64,000 nucleotides of DNA from positions 62,001-126,000 of the forward strand of contig NZ_FMYQ01000008.1 of NCBI RefSeq assembly GCF_900096975.1, given 5' to 3'. Below the pieces are notes generated by a model that was given only the letters and a program-made list of their open reading frames with translations, did not search any database and was not told the origin of the DNA. Within the stretch, counting starts at the first letter, position 1. Every line of letters begins with the position of its first letter. Below are positions 17,642 through 25,984 of this stretch, in pieces. The translations under genes were made by a program, and so were the position numbers. The DNA comes from Paraburkholderia lycopersici. Lineage in GTDB: Bacteria; Pseudomonadota; Gammaproteobacteria; Burkholderiales; Burkholderiaceae.

Positions 17642-18511
17642 TCAATGCGCGTCTGTCTTCGCAGGCCAGAACAGCAGCGCACGCAATTCGATGCTGCGGC
17701 GGGCAGGTGCATCCGGAAGACTGGTCGGGTCGTCGAACGCCGTGTGAGCAGTGAGCCGCGCCGCGCCGTTCTCCAGCGAATCGTATATCTTCAGCAGCAG
17801 CGCTTCGTCGGGACGCAGGCGGGGAAAGTAAAACCAGCGATGCTGCGGATTCGCGAGAAACGAATAGGTCTCGCCGGTCTTGTCGCGGTAGACCAGGTCC
17901 GTCGGCACGAGGTCGCCGGCCGCAATCGAGCGGGCATCGCACAGCGCGAGCGGCAGTTGTTCCACTACGCTGAGCGGCCGCCACAGGTTGACGATCGCAA
18001 AGCGATGCGAGAGCCGCCGTTGCGCCTCTTCGGCATCGAGATGGTCTCGAACCCGGCGCGGTCCGGACACGAAGGTCTGATCGTTGTGCACCCGCCGCAC
18101 GGGCTCGCGAAGCGTGGAACTGGCGCGTGAACCGTTCGCGCTGTCACGAAGCGTATGGTCGAAAATGACGACTTTTTCCGCGCCCGTCATGTCGCGCAGC
18201 AACGCCTCGGCCTCGGGACGGTAGACGAGGCGTATCAGGCTTTCGTCAGTGAAGTCGCTTACTGCGCTCCGATGCGAAATCAGTTGAAAACCGTTGCGGT
18301 CTAGCGAGATCTCGCCGGCCTCCGCGAGCGGACGCGCATTGCGGATCGTCACGCGTCGAGGGTCGAGCGTGCCAGAACTCCACGGCGTTCCCGCCGGCGG
18401 TTCGAACGTGTAATTGACGGGCCGGGTAGTCCCTGGCGCGAGATAGTTGAGCTCCGCCTCGACGGCGGGCGTTCGCTCTGCGCAAGGAAGGGCGGCCATG
18501 ACTGTGCTCAT
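17642..18511 (-). CDS. CmcJ/NvfI-family oxidoreductase (hypothetical)
   Basis: A 289-residue protein of the AsaB/CmcJ/NvfI group, relatives of which include cephalosporin methoxylation and fungal 2-oxoglutarate/iron enzymes. Visible family blocks are REPVRRVHNDQT, FAIVNLWRPLSVVEQLPLAL, DARSIAAGDLVPTDLVYRDK, YSFLANPQHRWFYFPRLRPD and TAHTAFDDP. His and Asp in VHNDQT and the later His in TAHTAFDD are candidate iron ligands. Residues 1-60 match the usual start (NYLAPGTTRPVNYTFEPPAG). It follows an SDR remnant on the same strand by 12 bases, so it was probably co-expressed with that dehydrogenase. The substrate is unknown. Confidence 0.75.
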   Translation of the reverse strand: MSTVMAALPCAERTPAVEAELNYLAPGTTRPVNYTFEPPAGTPWSSGTLDPRRVTIRNARPLAEAGEISLDRNGFQLISHRSAVSDFTDESLIRLVYRPEAEALLRDMTGAEKVVIFDHTLRDSANGSRASSTLREPVRRVHNDQTFVSGPRRVRDHLDAEEAQRRLSHRFAIVNLWRPLSVVEQLPLALCDARSIAAGDLVPTDLVYRDKTGETYSFLANPQHRWFYFPRLRPDEALLLKIYDSLENGAARLTAHTAFDDPTSLPDAPARRSIELRALLFWPAKTDAH

Positions 18512-18523
18512 GAGTCATCCTCA

Positions 18524-18899
18524 TTAAAATGGTTCGCGCCATGGGCGCTCGTCCAGCTCCTGTGTCCAGGCGCTGCGGGCCTGGCGGTGCAACTGCCAGT
18601 CGCTTTCTGCAATCGCTTCGGCTTGCGGCAGGCCATCGGGGCCAGCGGCATCCACACGCTGCGGCGCCGCGCAATCGTTCACCGTCGATGCCGCCATCTA
18701 TGACGATATGTGCGACGTGCCCGCCGCGCGGTCCGAATTTGCGCGCCAGACTTTGCGCCGGCGAACGCAGGCCCGCCCTCGCGGCGGCAAACGCCGCAAA
18801 CGGCGACCATCCGCGCAGCGAGGCCGCCGCGCCAAGATCTGCGCTCGCGCCGGCGATCCAGGCGACGAACGCGGGAAGAGAAGAAGAGCGTTCGCTCAT
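18524..18899 (-). pseudogene. Short-chain dehydrogenase (SDR) C-terminal remnant
   Basis: Only the last third of an SDR is left. FAAFAAARAGLRSPAQSLAR, EFG-like RKFGPRGGHVAHIVIDGGID and GERLRG match the C-terminal part of SDRs of the GATASLRG type. A 1-base shift near 18672 then moves the rest into another frame: PQRVDAAGPDGLPQAEAIAE, WQLHRQARSAWTQELDERPW, ending at 18524. The N-terminal NAD-binding half with TGxxxGxG and the YxxxK active site are missing. Confidence 0.8.
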
Positions 18900-19176
18900 G
18901 ATCTTCTCAAGCTAGTCGTCGCGCGTGCTTTTGGAAACGAATGAAAGGTCATATGTTTATTCGCGCGTTTACTCGTGCGGAAAATCTGCAATGGTTTCCG
19001 GATTCGCGCAATTGCATCTGATGCATGCGCCCATTTGGATAGCAGTTTTAATTGGTTGGAAGTGCGCTGCCTCGCCCGCATAGTGGAATCCTGATGGCTA
19101 AAGGCGGCAGCCCCCGAGTGGACCGAAGGGACCAAAGAGACGCGATGGGTGCCGCCAACGTGACACGGAGGCATTG

Positions 19177-19644
19177 ATGACAGTGGAATTGCAGGAAAAG
19201 CCGCTGCACGCGGATCTCGAAGCGGCGCGCGGCGACGCGCGGGCGGCCGGACTGCCGTATGCGGGCAGCGTGACGCCCCAGCAGGCGTGGGCGCTGCACC
19301 AGGCGGGCGAGGCGTTGATCGTGGACGTGCGAACAGGCGAAGAGCGCAAGTTCGTGGGCCACGTGCCCGACACCTTGCACGTGGCCTGGGCGACCGGCAC
19401 GAGCCTGACGCGCAATCCGCGCTTCGTGCGCGAACTGGAGGCGAAGGCCGGCAAGGGCGTCGCAGTCGTGCTGCTGTGCCGCAGCGGCAACCGTTCGGCG
19501 CAGGCCGCCGAGGCCGCCGCCAAGGCAGGCTTTGCACATGTGTTCAACGTGACCGAGGGCTTCGAAGGCGAGCTGGACGAGGCGGGCCATCGCGGTCTGC
19601 GCAACGGCTGGCGCTTTCATGGCCTGCCGTGGGTGCAGGACTAG
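19177..19644 (+). CDS. Rhodanese-like sulfurtransferase
   Basis: A 155-residue single-domain rhodanese. The active-site loop CRSGNRS begins at C101, preceded by VAVVLLCRSGNRSAQAA, and the entry strand is GEALIVDVRTGEERKFVGHV. It ends NGWRFHGLPWVQD, a tail I associate with rhodaneses next to encapsulin-desulfurase loci. It would carry sulfane sulfur as a cysteine persulfide, taking it from or giving it to the desulfurase. The start at 19177 has a GGAG box 7 bases upstream, and an adjacent TTG at 19174 is less likely. First gene of the encapsulin locus, 54 bases before epsC. Confidence 0.93.
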   Translation: MTVELQEKPLHADLEAARGDARAAGLPYAGSVTPQQAWALHQAGEALIVDVRTGEERKFVGHVPDTLHVAWATGTSLTRNPRFVRELEAKAGKGVAVVLLCRSGNRSAQAAEAAAKAGFAHVFNVTEGFEGELDEAGHRGLRNGWRFHGLPWVQD

Positions 19645-19698
19645 GGTCCGTTCACCCGTGCGCTGGATCGTTCATACGAAAACGAAGAGAGAACTGGC

Positions 19699-20673
19699 GT
19701 GAGCGTATTTCATGTGGCTGAGATCGTCGACGCACTGCAAGGCGTGCGACAACAATGGCGCGAGTTGCAGCGGCGCGCGCTGGAGCCGGGCGGGCGCGAC
19801 CTGCCGGCGCGTGAGGCGTTGGCCGAAGTCATCGAGACGCTCAAGGGCGTGCTGTTCCCGATGCGGCTCGGGCCGCCGGATCTGCGCCAGGAGAGCGAGA
19901 ACTTCTACGTGGGCCACGCACTGGACGCGGCGCTGCACGCGCTGCTCGCACAGGCGCGGCTCGAACTGCGCTACAAGGCGCGGCATGCCGAAACCGGTCC
20001 CGGCGAAATCGATGCGCGTGCGCTGGCGGCGGTGCGCGCGTTTGCGCAGCGCCTGCCGGCGATCCGCGCGTTGCTCGATACCGACGTGCTCGCCGCGTTC
20101 AACGGCGATCCCGCTGCGGGCAGCGTGGACGAGGTGCTGCTCTGCTACCCCGGCGTGCTCGCCATCACGCATCACCGGCTCGCGCACGAGCTGTACCGGC
20201 TCGGACTGCCGCTGCTCGCACGCATCATCTCCGAGCTGGCGCATGCGGCTACCGGCATCGACATCCACCCGGGCGCGCAGATCGGCAATGCGTTCTTCAT
20301 CGATCACGGCACGGGCGTCGTGATCGGCGAAACGTCGGTCATCGGCGAGCGGGTTCGCGTGTATCAGGCCGTGACGCTCGGCGCGAAGCGATTTCCGCGC
20401 GATGCGGACGGCAATCTCGAGAAGGGGCTGGCGCGCCATCCCATTGTCGAAGACGATGTCGTCATCTACGCGGGCGCGACGATACTCGGGCGCGTGACGC
20501 TTGGCCGCGGCGCGGTCATTGGCGGCAACGTCTGGCTGACCGAGAGCGTGCCGCCCGGTGCCCATGTCACCCAGGCGATCTCGCGGCACGAAACGCGTGC
20601 GCCGGCTGCGGGCGTTTCTGGCGAAGCGGGCACGTCCGCACCGCTTGCGATTGCGGCGAGCGCGCCGCGATGA
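19699..20673 (+). CDS. epsC: Serine O-acetyltransferase EpsC
   Basis: Makes O-acetyl-L-serine from serine and acetyl-CoA, the carbon acceptor for cysteine synthesis. The 324-residue protein has the long N-terminal helical domain of the EpsC type and the left-handed beta-helix with hexapeptide repeats: GIDIHPGAQIGNAFFIDHGTG, VVIGETSVIGERVRVYQAVTLGAKRF, VIYAGATILGRVTLGRGAVIGG. The catalytic His lies in IDHGTGVV. The start is GTG at 19699 after an AAGAGAGA stretch. Its place between rhodanese and the desulfurase compartment joins cysteine supply to cysteine breakdown. Confidence 0.93.
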   Translation: MSVFHVAEIVDALQGVRQQWRELQRRALEPGGRDLPAREALAEVIETLKGVLFPMRLGPPDLRQESENFYVGHALDAALHALLAQARLELRYKARHAETGPGEIDARALAAVRAFAQRLPAIRALLDTDVLAAFNGDPAAGSVDEVLLCYPGVLAITHHRLAHELYRLGLPLLARIISELAHAATGIDIHPGAQIGNAFFIDHGTGVVIGETSVIGERVRVYQAVTLGAKRFPRDADGNLEKGLARHPIVEDDVVIYAGATILGRVTLGRGAVIGGNVWLTESVPPGAHVTQAISRHETRAPAAGVSGEAGTSAPLAIAASAPR

Positions 20674-20933
20674 GCGCCATCGTTCACGACTTCGGGGCGA
20701 CGGTGCGGCGTTTGCGCGAAGCGCATGCGTGGTCGCAGGAGCGGCTCGCCGAGCATGCGGGACTCAATCGCACCTATGTCGGCGAGATCGAACGCGGCAC
20801 GGCCATCGCTTCGATCGTCACGGTGGAAAAGCTCGCTTACGCGCTTGGCGTGAGCATCGGCGAGCTGCTTGCCGGCGGGGCGGCGGGCGTGACGAACGCC
20901 GGGGCGCTGCCTCGCAATCCGTTGCATCCCTGA
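20670..20933 (+). CDS. Small XRE-family regulator
   Basis: An 87-residue protein that is almost only a helix-turn-helix: FGATVRRLREAHAWSQERLA, EHAGLNRTYVGEIERGTAIA, then SIVTVEKLAYALGVSIGELL. Its ATG overlaps the epsC stop (ATGA), so it is translated with epsC. The position, upstream of the encapsulin shell gene, makes it a candidate local regulator of the compartment. The short tail after residue 72 has no ligand domain. Confidence 0.88.
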   Translation: MSAIVHDFGATVRRLREAHAWSQERLAEHAGLNRTYVGEIERGTAIASIVTVEKLAYALGVSIGELLAGGAAGVTNAGALPRNPLHP

Positions 20934-21042
20934 ACGCTTCCTACATTCTGCCGTTTCCGCATGGGGCGATATCGCGCTTGATGCCCTTGATGTCTATAGC
21001 CGGTTGAACCGGGCAATCGGGCTTTCCATAATCTGTTGTCTT

Positions 21043-21069
21043 CATAAGCAATGCAGTTTTCCTCATAAG
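21043..21069 (+). promoter_or_regulatory. Paired CATAAG sites before the encapsulin gene
   Basis: CATAAGCA (21043-21050, the complement of TGCTTATG) and CATAAGTA (21064-21071) lie 21 bases apart, two helical turns, just before the encapsulin start. The spacing and position 20-45 bases upstream suggest regulator binding on one face of the DNA. They match the motif seen upstream of the other sulfur genes in the window. Confidence 0.45.
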
Positions 21070-21087
21070 TAACCGGAGCCCTCATTC

Positions 21088-22020
21088 ATGTCCACGACTC
21101 TGAGCGGCCAGACCGCGCTCGGCGACAATGCCGCGCGGCAACTGGCGAATGCCACCAAGACCGTCCCGCAGCTCTCCACGATCACGCCGCGCTGGCTCAC
21201 GCATCTGCTGCAATGGGTGCCGGTCGAAGCGGGCATCTATCGCCTGAACCGCGTCAAGGACCCCGAAGCAGTGCGCGCCGCGTGTACGGCGCGCGAAGAC
21301 GAGGGAACGCTGCCCACGACGTTTGTGCCTTATGAAGAACAGCCGCGCGAGTACTTCCTCAACGCGGTGAGCACGGTGCTCGACGTCCACACGCGTATCT
21401 CCGACCTCTACAGCAGTCCGCACGACCAGATCAAGGAGCAACTGCGCCTCACGATCGAGACGATCAAGGAGCTTCAGGAAAGCCAGCTCATCAACAATCC
21501 CGACTACGGTCTGCTGGCGAACGTCGAGGAAGAGCAACGCATTTTCCCGCTGACGGGCGCGCCTACGCCCGACGATCTCGACGAACTGCTCACGAAGGTC
21601 TGGAAGGAGCCCGCGTTCTTCCTTACGCATCCGCTCGCGATTGCAGCGTTTGGCCGCGAATGCACGCGCCGCGGCGTGCCGCCGCCGACGGTCAGTCTGT
21701 TCGGCTCGCAGTTCATCACGTGGCGCGGCATTCCGCTGATTCCGTCCGACAAGGTGCCGGTCGCCGACGGCAAGACCAAGATCCTGCTGCTGCGCGTGGG
21801 CGACAAGCGGCAGGGCGTGGTGGGTCTCTATCAGCCGGGCGTGGCGGGCGAACAGGGGCCCGGCCTTTCGGTGCGCTTCATGGGGATCAACAATCAGGCG
21901 ATCGCGTCGTATCTGATCTCGCTCTATTGTTCGCTCGCCGTGCATTCGCCGGATGCGCTGGCTGTCCTCGATGATGTGGAGATCGGCAAGTACCATGACT
22001 ACGCTGACACCTACCGTTAA
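21088..22020 (+). CDS. Family 2A encapsulin shell protein
   Basis: HK97-fold shell protein that self-assembles into a protein nanocompartment around its cargo. The 310-residue length without a cyclic-nucleotide domain fits family 2A and not 2B. Recognisable blocks are QLANATKTVPQLSTITPRWL, LLQWVPVEAGIYRLNRVK, VPYEEQPREYFLNAVSTVLD, RISDLYSSPHDQIKEQLRLT, NNPDYGLLANVEEEQRIFPL, HPLAIAAFGRECTRRGVPPP and the end DDVEIGKYHDYADTYR. I recognise it as related to the cyanobacterial shell SrpI. The next gene, a cysteine desulfurase with a long disordered N-terminus, is the known cargo of this family. The cargo start overlaps this gene's end by 26 bases, which should couple shell and cargo output. Confidence 0.95.
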   Translation: MSTTLSGQTALGDNAARQLANATKTVPQLSTITPRWLTHLLQWVPVEAGIYRLNRVKDPEAVRAACTAREDEGTLPTTFVPYEEQPREYFLNAVSTVLDVHTRISDLYSSPHDQIKEQLRLTIETIKELQESQLINNPDYGLLANVEEEQRIFPLTGAPTPDDLDELLTKVWKEPAFFLTHPLAIAAFGRECTRRGVPPPTVSLFGSQFITWRGIPLIPSDKVPVADGKTKILLLRVGDKRQGVVGLYQPGVAGEQGPGLSVRFMGINNQAIASYLISLYCSLAVHSPDALAVLDDVEIGKYHDYADTYR

Positions 22021-23995
22021 TCCCGCGCCGCTGCCGGGCGGACTGCCGGACCCCGCTACGCTCGCGCGGCTTGCCAATGAGTTTTTCAGCACGTTGCCGG
22101 GCAGCGCGGGCGCGCCCGGCGTCGCTGCGGGCAGCGGCGCGGTGGGCGGCGTGCCGTCCGCGTTGCCGGCGGCCGCGCCGATACTCGCCTCGGTCAGCAA
22201 TCCCGCGCCGGCGGGCTCGCCGCTTGCGGGGCCCGGCGGCACGGGCACCGGCGTGCCGGGCTTCGCGCCGCCGCAAGGCAAGGTGCCGGGCGCCAATCTC
22301 GCGCCTTCCGCGCCGACGCACGTGTTCGCGCTGGGCAATCGTGCTCCGGCGCTCGCGCCGCATGCGGCGGCGGCGAACGGGCTGCCGGACAATGCCGTGT
22401 CGATCGCGCCTGCGCTCGAGCCGCGCGTGGGCGGCGCGTTGCTTGGCGTGCCGCAAGCCTATGCGGCCGCCGAACCGGCTCCGGCCGAGGCCAATGCCGG
22501 GACGAACGAGCGCTCGCCGTTCTATTTCATCGAATCGGCGGGATATGGCCGGCAGCTCGAGATGAAGGAGATCGCCGTGCCCGATTCCGGCCTCGCCGCG
22601 CCGGAGACATTCGGACTGCCAGGCGAAGACGCACTTCGCGGGCTGCTTGCGCTCAATCGCGCGGAATATGGTGCGCACGATGGCCACGCGCGCTACTTCC
22701 TCGAAGGGCGAGAAAACGCCGCGCCCGGCGTGCCGGGAGGCGATGTTCCGGGGGCCGGCGTGCTTCGCGGCGCCCACCCGCCTTTCGACGTCAATGCCGT
22801 GCGCCGCGACTTCCCGATCCTGCAGGAGCGCGTGAACGGCAAGCAACTGGTCTGGTTCGACAACGCGGCCACGACGCACAAGCCGCAGGCCGTGATCGAT
22901 CGGCTCGCGTATTTCTACGCGCACGAAAACTCGAATATCCACCGCGCCGCGCACGCGCTGGCCGCGCGAGCGACCGATGCGTACGAGCACGCACGCAAGA
23001 CGGTGCAGCGCTTCATTGGCGCTTCGTCGCCCGAGGAGATCGTGTTCGTGCGCGGCACGACGGAGGCGATCAACCTGATCGCGAAGACGTGGGGCGTGCA
23101 GAACGTCGGCGAAGGCGACGAGATCATCGTCTCGCATCTGGAGCATCACGCGAACATCGTGCCATGGCAGCAGCTCGCGGCGCTCAAGGGCGCGAAGCTG
23201 CGCGTGATTCCCGTCGACGACTCGGGCCAGGTGCTGCTCGACGAGTATCGCAAGCTGCTCAACGATCGCACGAAAATCGTTTCCGTGACGCAGGTGTCGA
23301 ATGCGCTCGGGACCGTGGTGCCGGTGCGGGAGATCGTCGAGCTCGCGCATCGCGCGGGCGCGAGAGCGCTCGTCGACGGCGCCCAGTCGATCTCGCACAT
23401 GCGCGTGGACGTGCAGGCGCTCGACGTCGACTTCTTCGTGTTCTCGGGCCACAAGATCTACGGGCCGACCGGCATCGGCGCGGTGTACGGCAAGCGCGAG
23501 GTGCTCGACGCCATGCCGCCATGGCAGGGCGGCGGCAATATGATCCAGGACGTGACGTTCGAGAAGACGGTGTTCCAGCCGGCGCCCGCGCGCTTCGAAG
23601 CCGGCACCGGCAATATCGCCGACGCCGTGGGACTTGGCGCAGCGCTCGATTACGTGAGCCGTATCGGCATCGAGAATATCGCGCGCTATGAGCACGATCT
23701 GCTTGCGTATGCAACGAGCGTGCTCGCGCCGGTGCCGGGCGTACGCCTCGTCGGTACGGCGCGAGACAAGGCCAGCGTGCTGTCGTTCGTGCTGAAGGGC
23801 TACACGACCGAGGAAGTCGGGCAGGCGCTAAGCCGGGAAGGTATCGCCGTGCGCGCCGGGCATCATTGCGCGCAGCCGATCTTGCGGCGCTTCGGCCTCG
23901 AGGCGACCGTGCGGCCTTCGCTCGCGTTCTACAACACCTGCGCGGAGGTCGATGCGCTGGTGTCCGTCGTGCGCGGGCTGGCGCCGCGGCAGTAG
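21995..23995 (+). CDS. Encapsulin cargo: SufS-like cysteine desulfurase with targeting domain
   Basis: PLP enzyme that removes sulfur from cysteine to give alanine and enzyme-bound persulfide inside the encapsulin shell. Residues 1 to about 263 are a low-complexity Pro/Ala/Gly region that directs cargo loading, with conserved islands LARLANEFFSTLP (23-35) and SPFYFIESAGYGRQLEM around 176. The desulfurase domain starts at F264 (FDVNAVRRDFPILQER). DNAATTHKP, LEHHANIVPWQ and FSGHKIYGPTG with PLP Lys K487 follow, then RAGHHCAQPILRRFG with the persulfide Cys C625. The 666-residue size is typical of the family 2A cargo. The start at 21995 lies inside the end of the shell gene in another frame. An earlier in-frame ATG at 21953 would prepend unrelated residues. 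Confidence 0.94.
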   Translation: MTTLTPTVNPAPLPGGLPDPATLARLANEFFSTLPGSAGAPGVAAGSGAVGGVPSALPAAAPILASVSNPAPAGSPLAGPGGTGTGVPGFAPPQGKVPGANLAPSAPTHVFALGNRAPALAPHAAAANGLPDNAVSIAPALEPRVGGALLGVPQAYAAAEPAPAEANAGTNERSPFYFIESAGYGRQLEMKEIAVPDSGLAAPETFGLPGEDALRGLLALNRAEYGAHDGHARYFLEGRENAAPGVPGGDVPGAGVLRGAHPPFDVNAVRRDFPILQERVNGKQLVWFDNAATTHKPQAVIDRLAYFYAHENSNIHRAAHALAARATDAYEHARKTVQRFIGASSPEEIVFVRGTTEAINLIAKTWGVQNVGEGDEIIVSHLEHHANIVPWQQLAALKGAKLRVIPVDDSGQVLLDEYRKLLNDRTKIVSVTQVSNALGTVVPVREIVELAHRAGARALVDGAQSISHMRVDVQALDVDFFVFSGHKIYGPTGIGAVYGKREVLDAMPPWQGGGNMIQDVTFEKTVFQPAPARFEAGTGNIADAVGLGAALDYVSRIGIENIARYEHDLLAYATSVLAPVPGVRLVGTARDKASVLSFVLKGYTTEEVGQALSREGIAVRAGHHCAQPILRRFGLEATVRPSLAFYNTCAEVDALVSVVRGLAPRQ

Positions 23996-24041
23996 CGCAA
24001 GAGCAGGGCGGCCTGAAATCGTTCTGGCGCCTGAAAACAAG

Positions 24042-24076
24042 GGCGGCGCACGGCATTCGTCCGTGCGCCGCCTTTT
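24042..24076. terminator. Strong terminator after the encapsulin operon
   Basis: GGCGGCGCACGG pairs perfectly with CCGTGCGCCGCC across a 7-base loop and TTTT follows. On the opposite strand an A-rich tract gives some T residues as well. It separates the convergent encapsulin locus and the solute-binding gene, so it likely works in both directions. Confidence 0.88.
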
Positions 24077-24078
24077 CG

Positions 24079-25278
24079 TTACGGCTTCGCGGCAACGGTC
24101 TGCTGCACGGGCAGCAGCGCCCATTGACGGTCGCGCACGACGAGGTCGATGCTCTTCACGCCGTCGATGCGGCGCGTGCGCGGATCGAAGGTCGCCTTGC
24201 CGAATACCACGCTCGGCACGCCGCGCAGTTTCGGCAATGCGTCATGTACCCCCTGGCGCGTGGCGCCGCCCGTGCGCAATGCATAGGCGGCGATGATGAC
24301 GGCGTCGTAGGCGTAGGCGTTGAACGCGTCGGGCTCGCGATGATATTTCGCCTTGAAGCCCTGCACGAAGCGCTGAACCTCGGGACGCGGATCGCCGGGG
24401 AAGAAGCTCGTGTTCGTCGTCACGCCGTTCACGGCGTCGCCGCCGAGTTCGAGAAATTTCGGCGAGTAGACCGAGCCCGCCGCGACGACGGGCAGCGCGA
24501 TCCCGCTCTCGCGCGCCTGGCGCACGATCTGCGCGCCATCGGCGTAGTAGGCGATCAGCACGAGCGCGTCCGGGTGGGTATCGCGCACGCGCAGGAGCGT
24601 CGCGCGAAAGTCCTTGTCGGTGGGTTGATAGCCTTCGGCGGCCACGATCTGCGCGCCGCGCGCGTCGGCTGCTTTCGCGAAGACGTCCTTGCTCGCGCGG
24701 CCCCAGTCGGTGTTCTGGTAGAGCACCGCGACGCGCTTGAAGCCCTGCTTCACGGCGAGATCGGCGATGAGCGGCTGCGCGTCGGCCTGGCTCACCGACG
24801 GGCTCCAGATATAGTCGCCGCCCTTGGTGAAATCCGGATGCGAATTGGTGAAGCCGAGTTGCACGAGCCCCGCGCGCTGATAAATCGGCGATGCCGCCAT
24901 CGAGGCCGGGCTCGAAAAATCGCCGAGTTCGATCAGGATGCGCGGATCGGAGACGAACTTTTGCGCGATCGTCACGGCCTGACGCGGATCGCTCTGGCTG
25001 TCTTCGAACGCGTAGCGCAGCGGATGGCCGTTGATGCCGCCTTCCGCGTTGATCTGGTCGAGCGCGAGATCGAAGCCCGCTTGCCACTGGGCGCCGTATT
25101 GCGCGTTCGGGCCCGTGAGCGGACCGCTCACGCCGAACCAGACGGGTTCGCCCGCCGCCGCCGCGGCTTGCGCGCCCACGCCGAACGCGAAAAGTCCGGC
25201 GACGCCCGGTGCAATCACGAGCGCGGCCGCGAGGCGTGCGAGCAGCTTGCGCCGCGCTGTGCGAAATGATGTCGTCAT
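24079..25278 (-). CDS. Branched-chain-type ABC transporter substrate-binding protein
   Basis: A 399-residue periplasmic type I binding protein (LivJ-like, two Rossmann lobes). The start MTTSFRTARRKLLARLAAAL at 25278 gives a long Arg-rich signal peptide ending AQAAAAAGEPVW. Matching blocks are FGVSGPLTGPNAQYGAQW, NGHPLRYAFEDSQSDPRQAV, FTNSHPDFTKGGDYIWSPSV and YSPKFLELGGDAVNGVTTNT. It is a close paralogue of the binding protein at 29420-30598. It lies last in a leftward group with two alkylhydroperoxidase-fold genes and a flavoprotein but has no permease of its own, so it may share the transporter across the divergent promoter. Confidence 0.88.
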   Translation of the reverse strand: MTTSFRTARRKLLARLAAALVIAPGVAGLFAFGVGAQAAAAAGEPVWFGVSGPLTGPNAQYGAQWQAGFDLALDQINAEGGINGHPLRYAFEDSQSDPRQAVTIAQKFVSDPRILIELGDFSSPASMAASPIYQRAGLVQLGFTNSHPDFTKGGDYIWSPSVSQADAQPLIADLAVKQGFKRVAVLYQNTDWGRASKDVFAKAADARGAQIVAAEGYQPTDKDFRATLLRVRDTHPDALVLIAYYADGAQIVRQARESGIALPVVAAGSVYSPKFLELGGDAVNGVTTNTSFFPGDPRPEVQRFVQGFKAKYHREPDAFNAYAYDAVIIAAYALRTGGATRQGVHDALPKLRGVPSVVFGKATFDPRTRRIDGVKSIDLVVRDRQWALLPVQQTVAAKP

Positions 25279-25408
25279 GGCTGTGCTTCCTTTGTATTCG
25301 TTGATTTCCCGTATGAAAGGAAAGGATTTCATGACGAGTCTCCAACGCGCACACCAATCTGTACAACGAATCGATTCAGCTATCGATATTTTCTTCGCAC
25401 ACGTTGAT

Positions 25409-25984
25409 TCAGGCAGGAAACACCGGTTCTCCCAGCGTGAGCATGAGGCGGTTGGCCCAGGCGAAGATGGCGATCGCGTGGCTGAGGTCGAGTATCTCGG
25501 CTTGCGTGAGTCCCGTTTCGCGAAGGGCGTCGAGCGAGGTGCCGTTGACGGTTTCGGGCGCGAGCGTCAGATCGATCGCATAGCGCACGATCGCGCGTTC
25601 GCGCGGCGTGGTACCTGCGGTTTGCGGATCGGCGAAGATCTGCTCGATCACGTCGTCGCGTTTGGCTAGCTGCTGGAAGCGCTGAGCATGCACCGAGGCG
25701 CAGTAGACGCAGCCGTTTATGCGCGAGACCACGGTGCTGGCCAGTTCACGCTCGGCGCGCGGGAGGCCGCCGGGCGCGTACATGATGCTGTTGAACGCAC
25801 CGGAGCGCGCCGCCAGCACCTGCGGCTCGTGTACGAGCAGCAGGTAGTAGCCGGAAGTCTTCGCTTGCGGGTGGCTCGATTCCAGCACGGCGATTTGTGC
25901 GGGGGTGGCCTCGTCGAGGGCGACTGTGTCGAGCCACGCCGACCAGCCGAGTGTTTGCGAGGTGAATCCGTGTGCCTGGCTCAT
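25409..25984 (-). CDS. Alkylhydroperoxidase-domain protein (Avi_7169-like)
   Basis: A 191-residue AhpD/CMD-fold protein. VSRINGCVYCASVHAQRFQQL carries the CxxC-xxH redox centre used by AhpD for disulfide peroxidase chemistry. TPAQIAVLESSHPQAKTSGY and VHEPQVLAARSGAFNSIMYA precede it. I recognise the pattern of the Avi_7169-type subfamily, which occurs beside an Avi_7170-type CMD protein and a Liv-type binding protein, as here. It overlaps the next gene upstream by ATGA. The substrate is unknown. Confidence 0.8.
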   Translation of the reverse strand: MSQAHGFTSQTLGWSAWLDTVALDEATPAQIAVLESSHPQAKTSGYYLLLVHEPQVLAARSGAFNSIMYAPGGLPRAERELASTVVSRINGCVYCASVHAQRFQQLAKRDDVIEQIFADPQTAGTTPRERAIVRYAIDLTLAPETVNGTSLDALRETGLTQAEILDLSHAIAIFAWANRLMLTLGEPVFPA

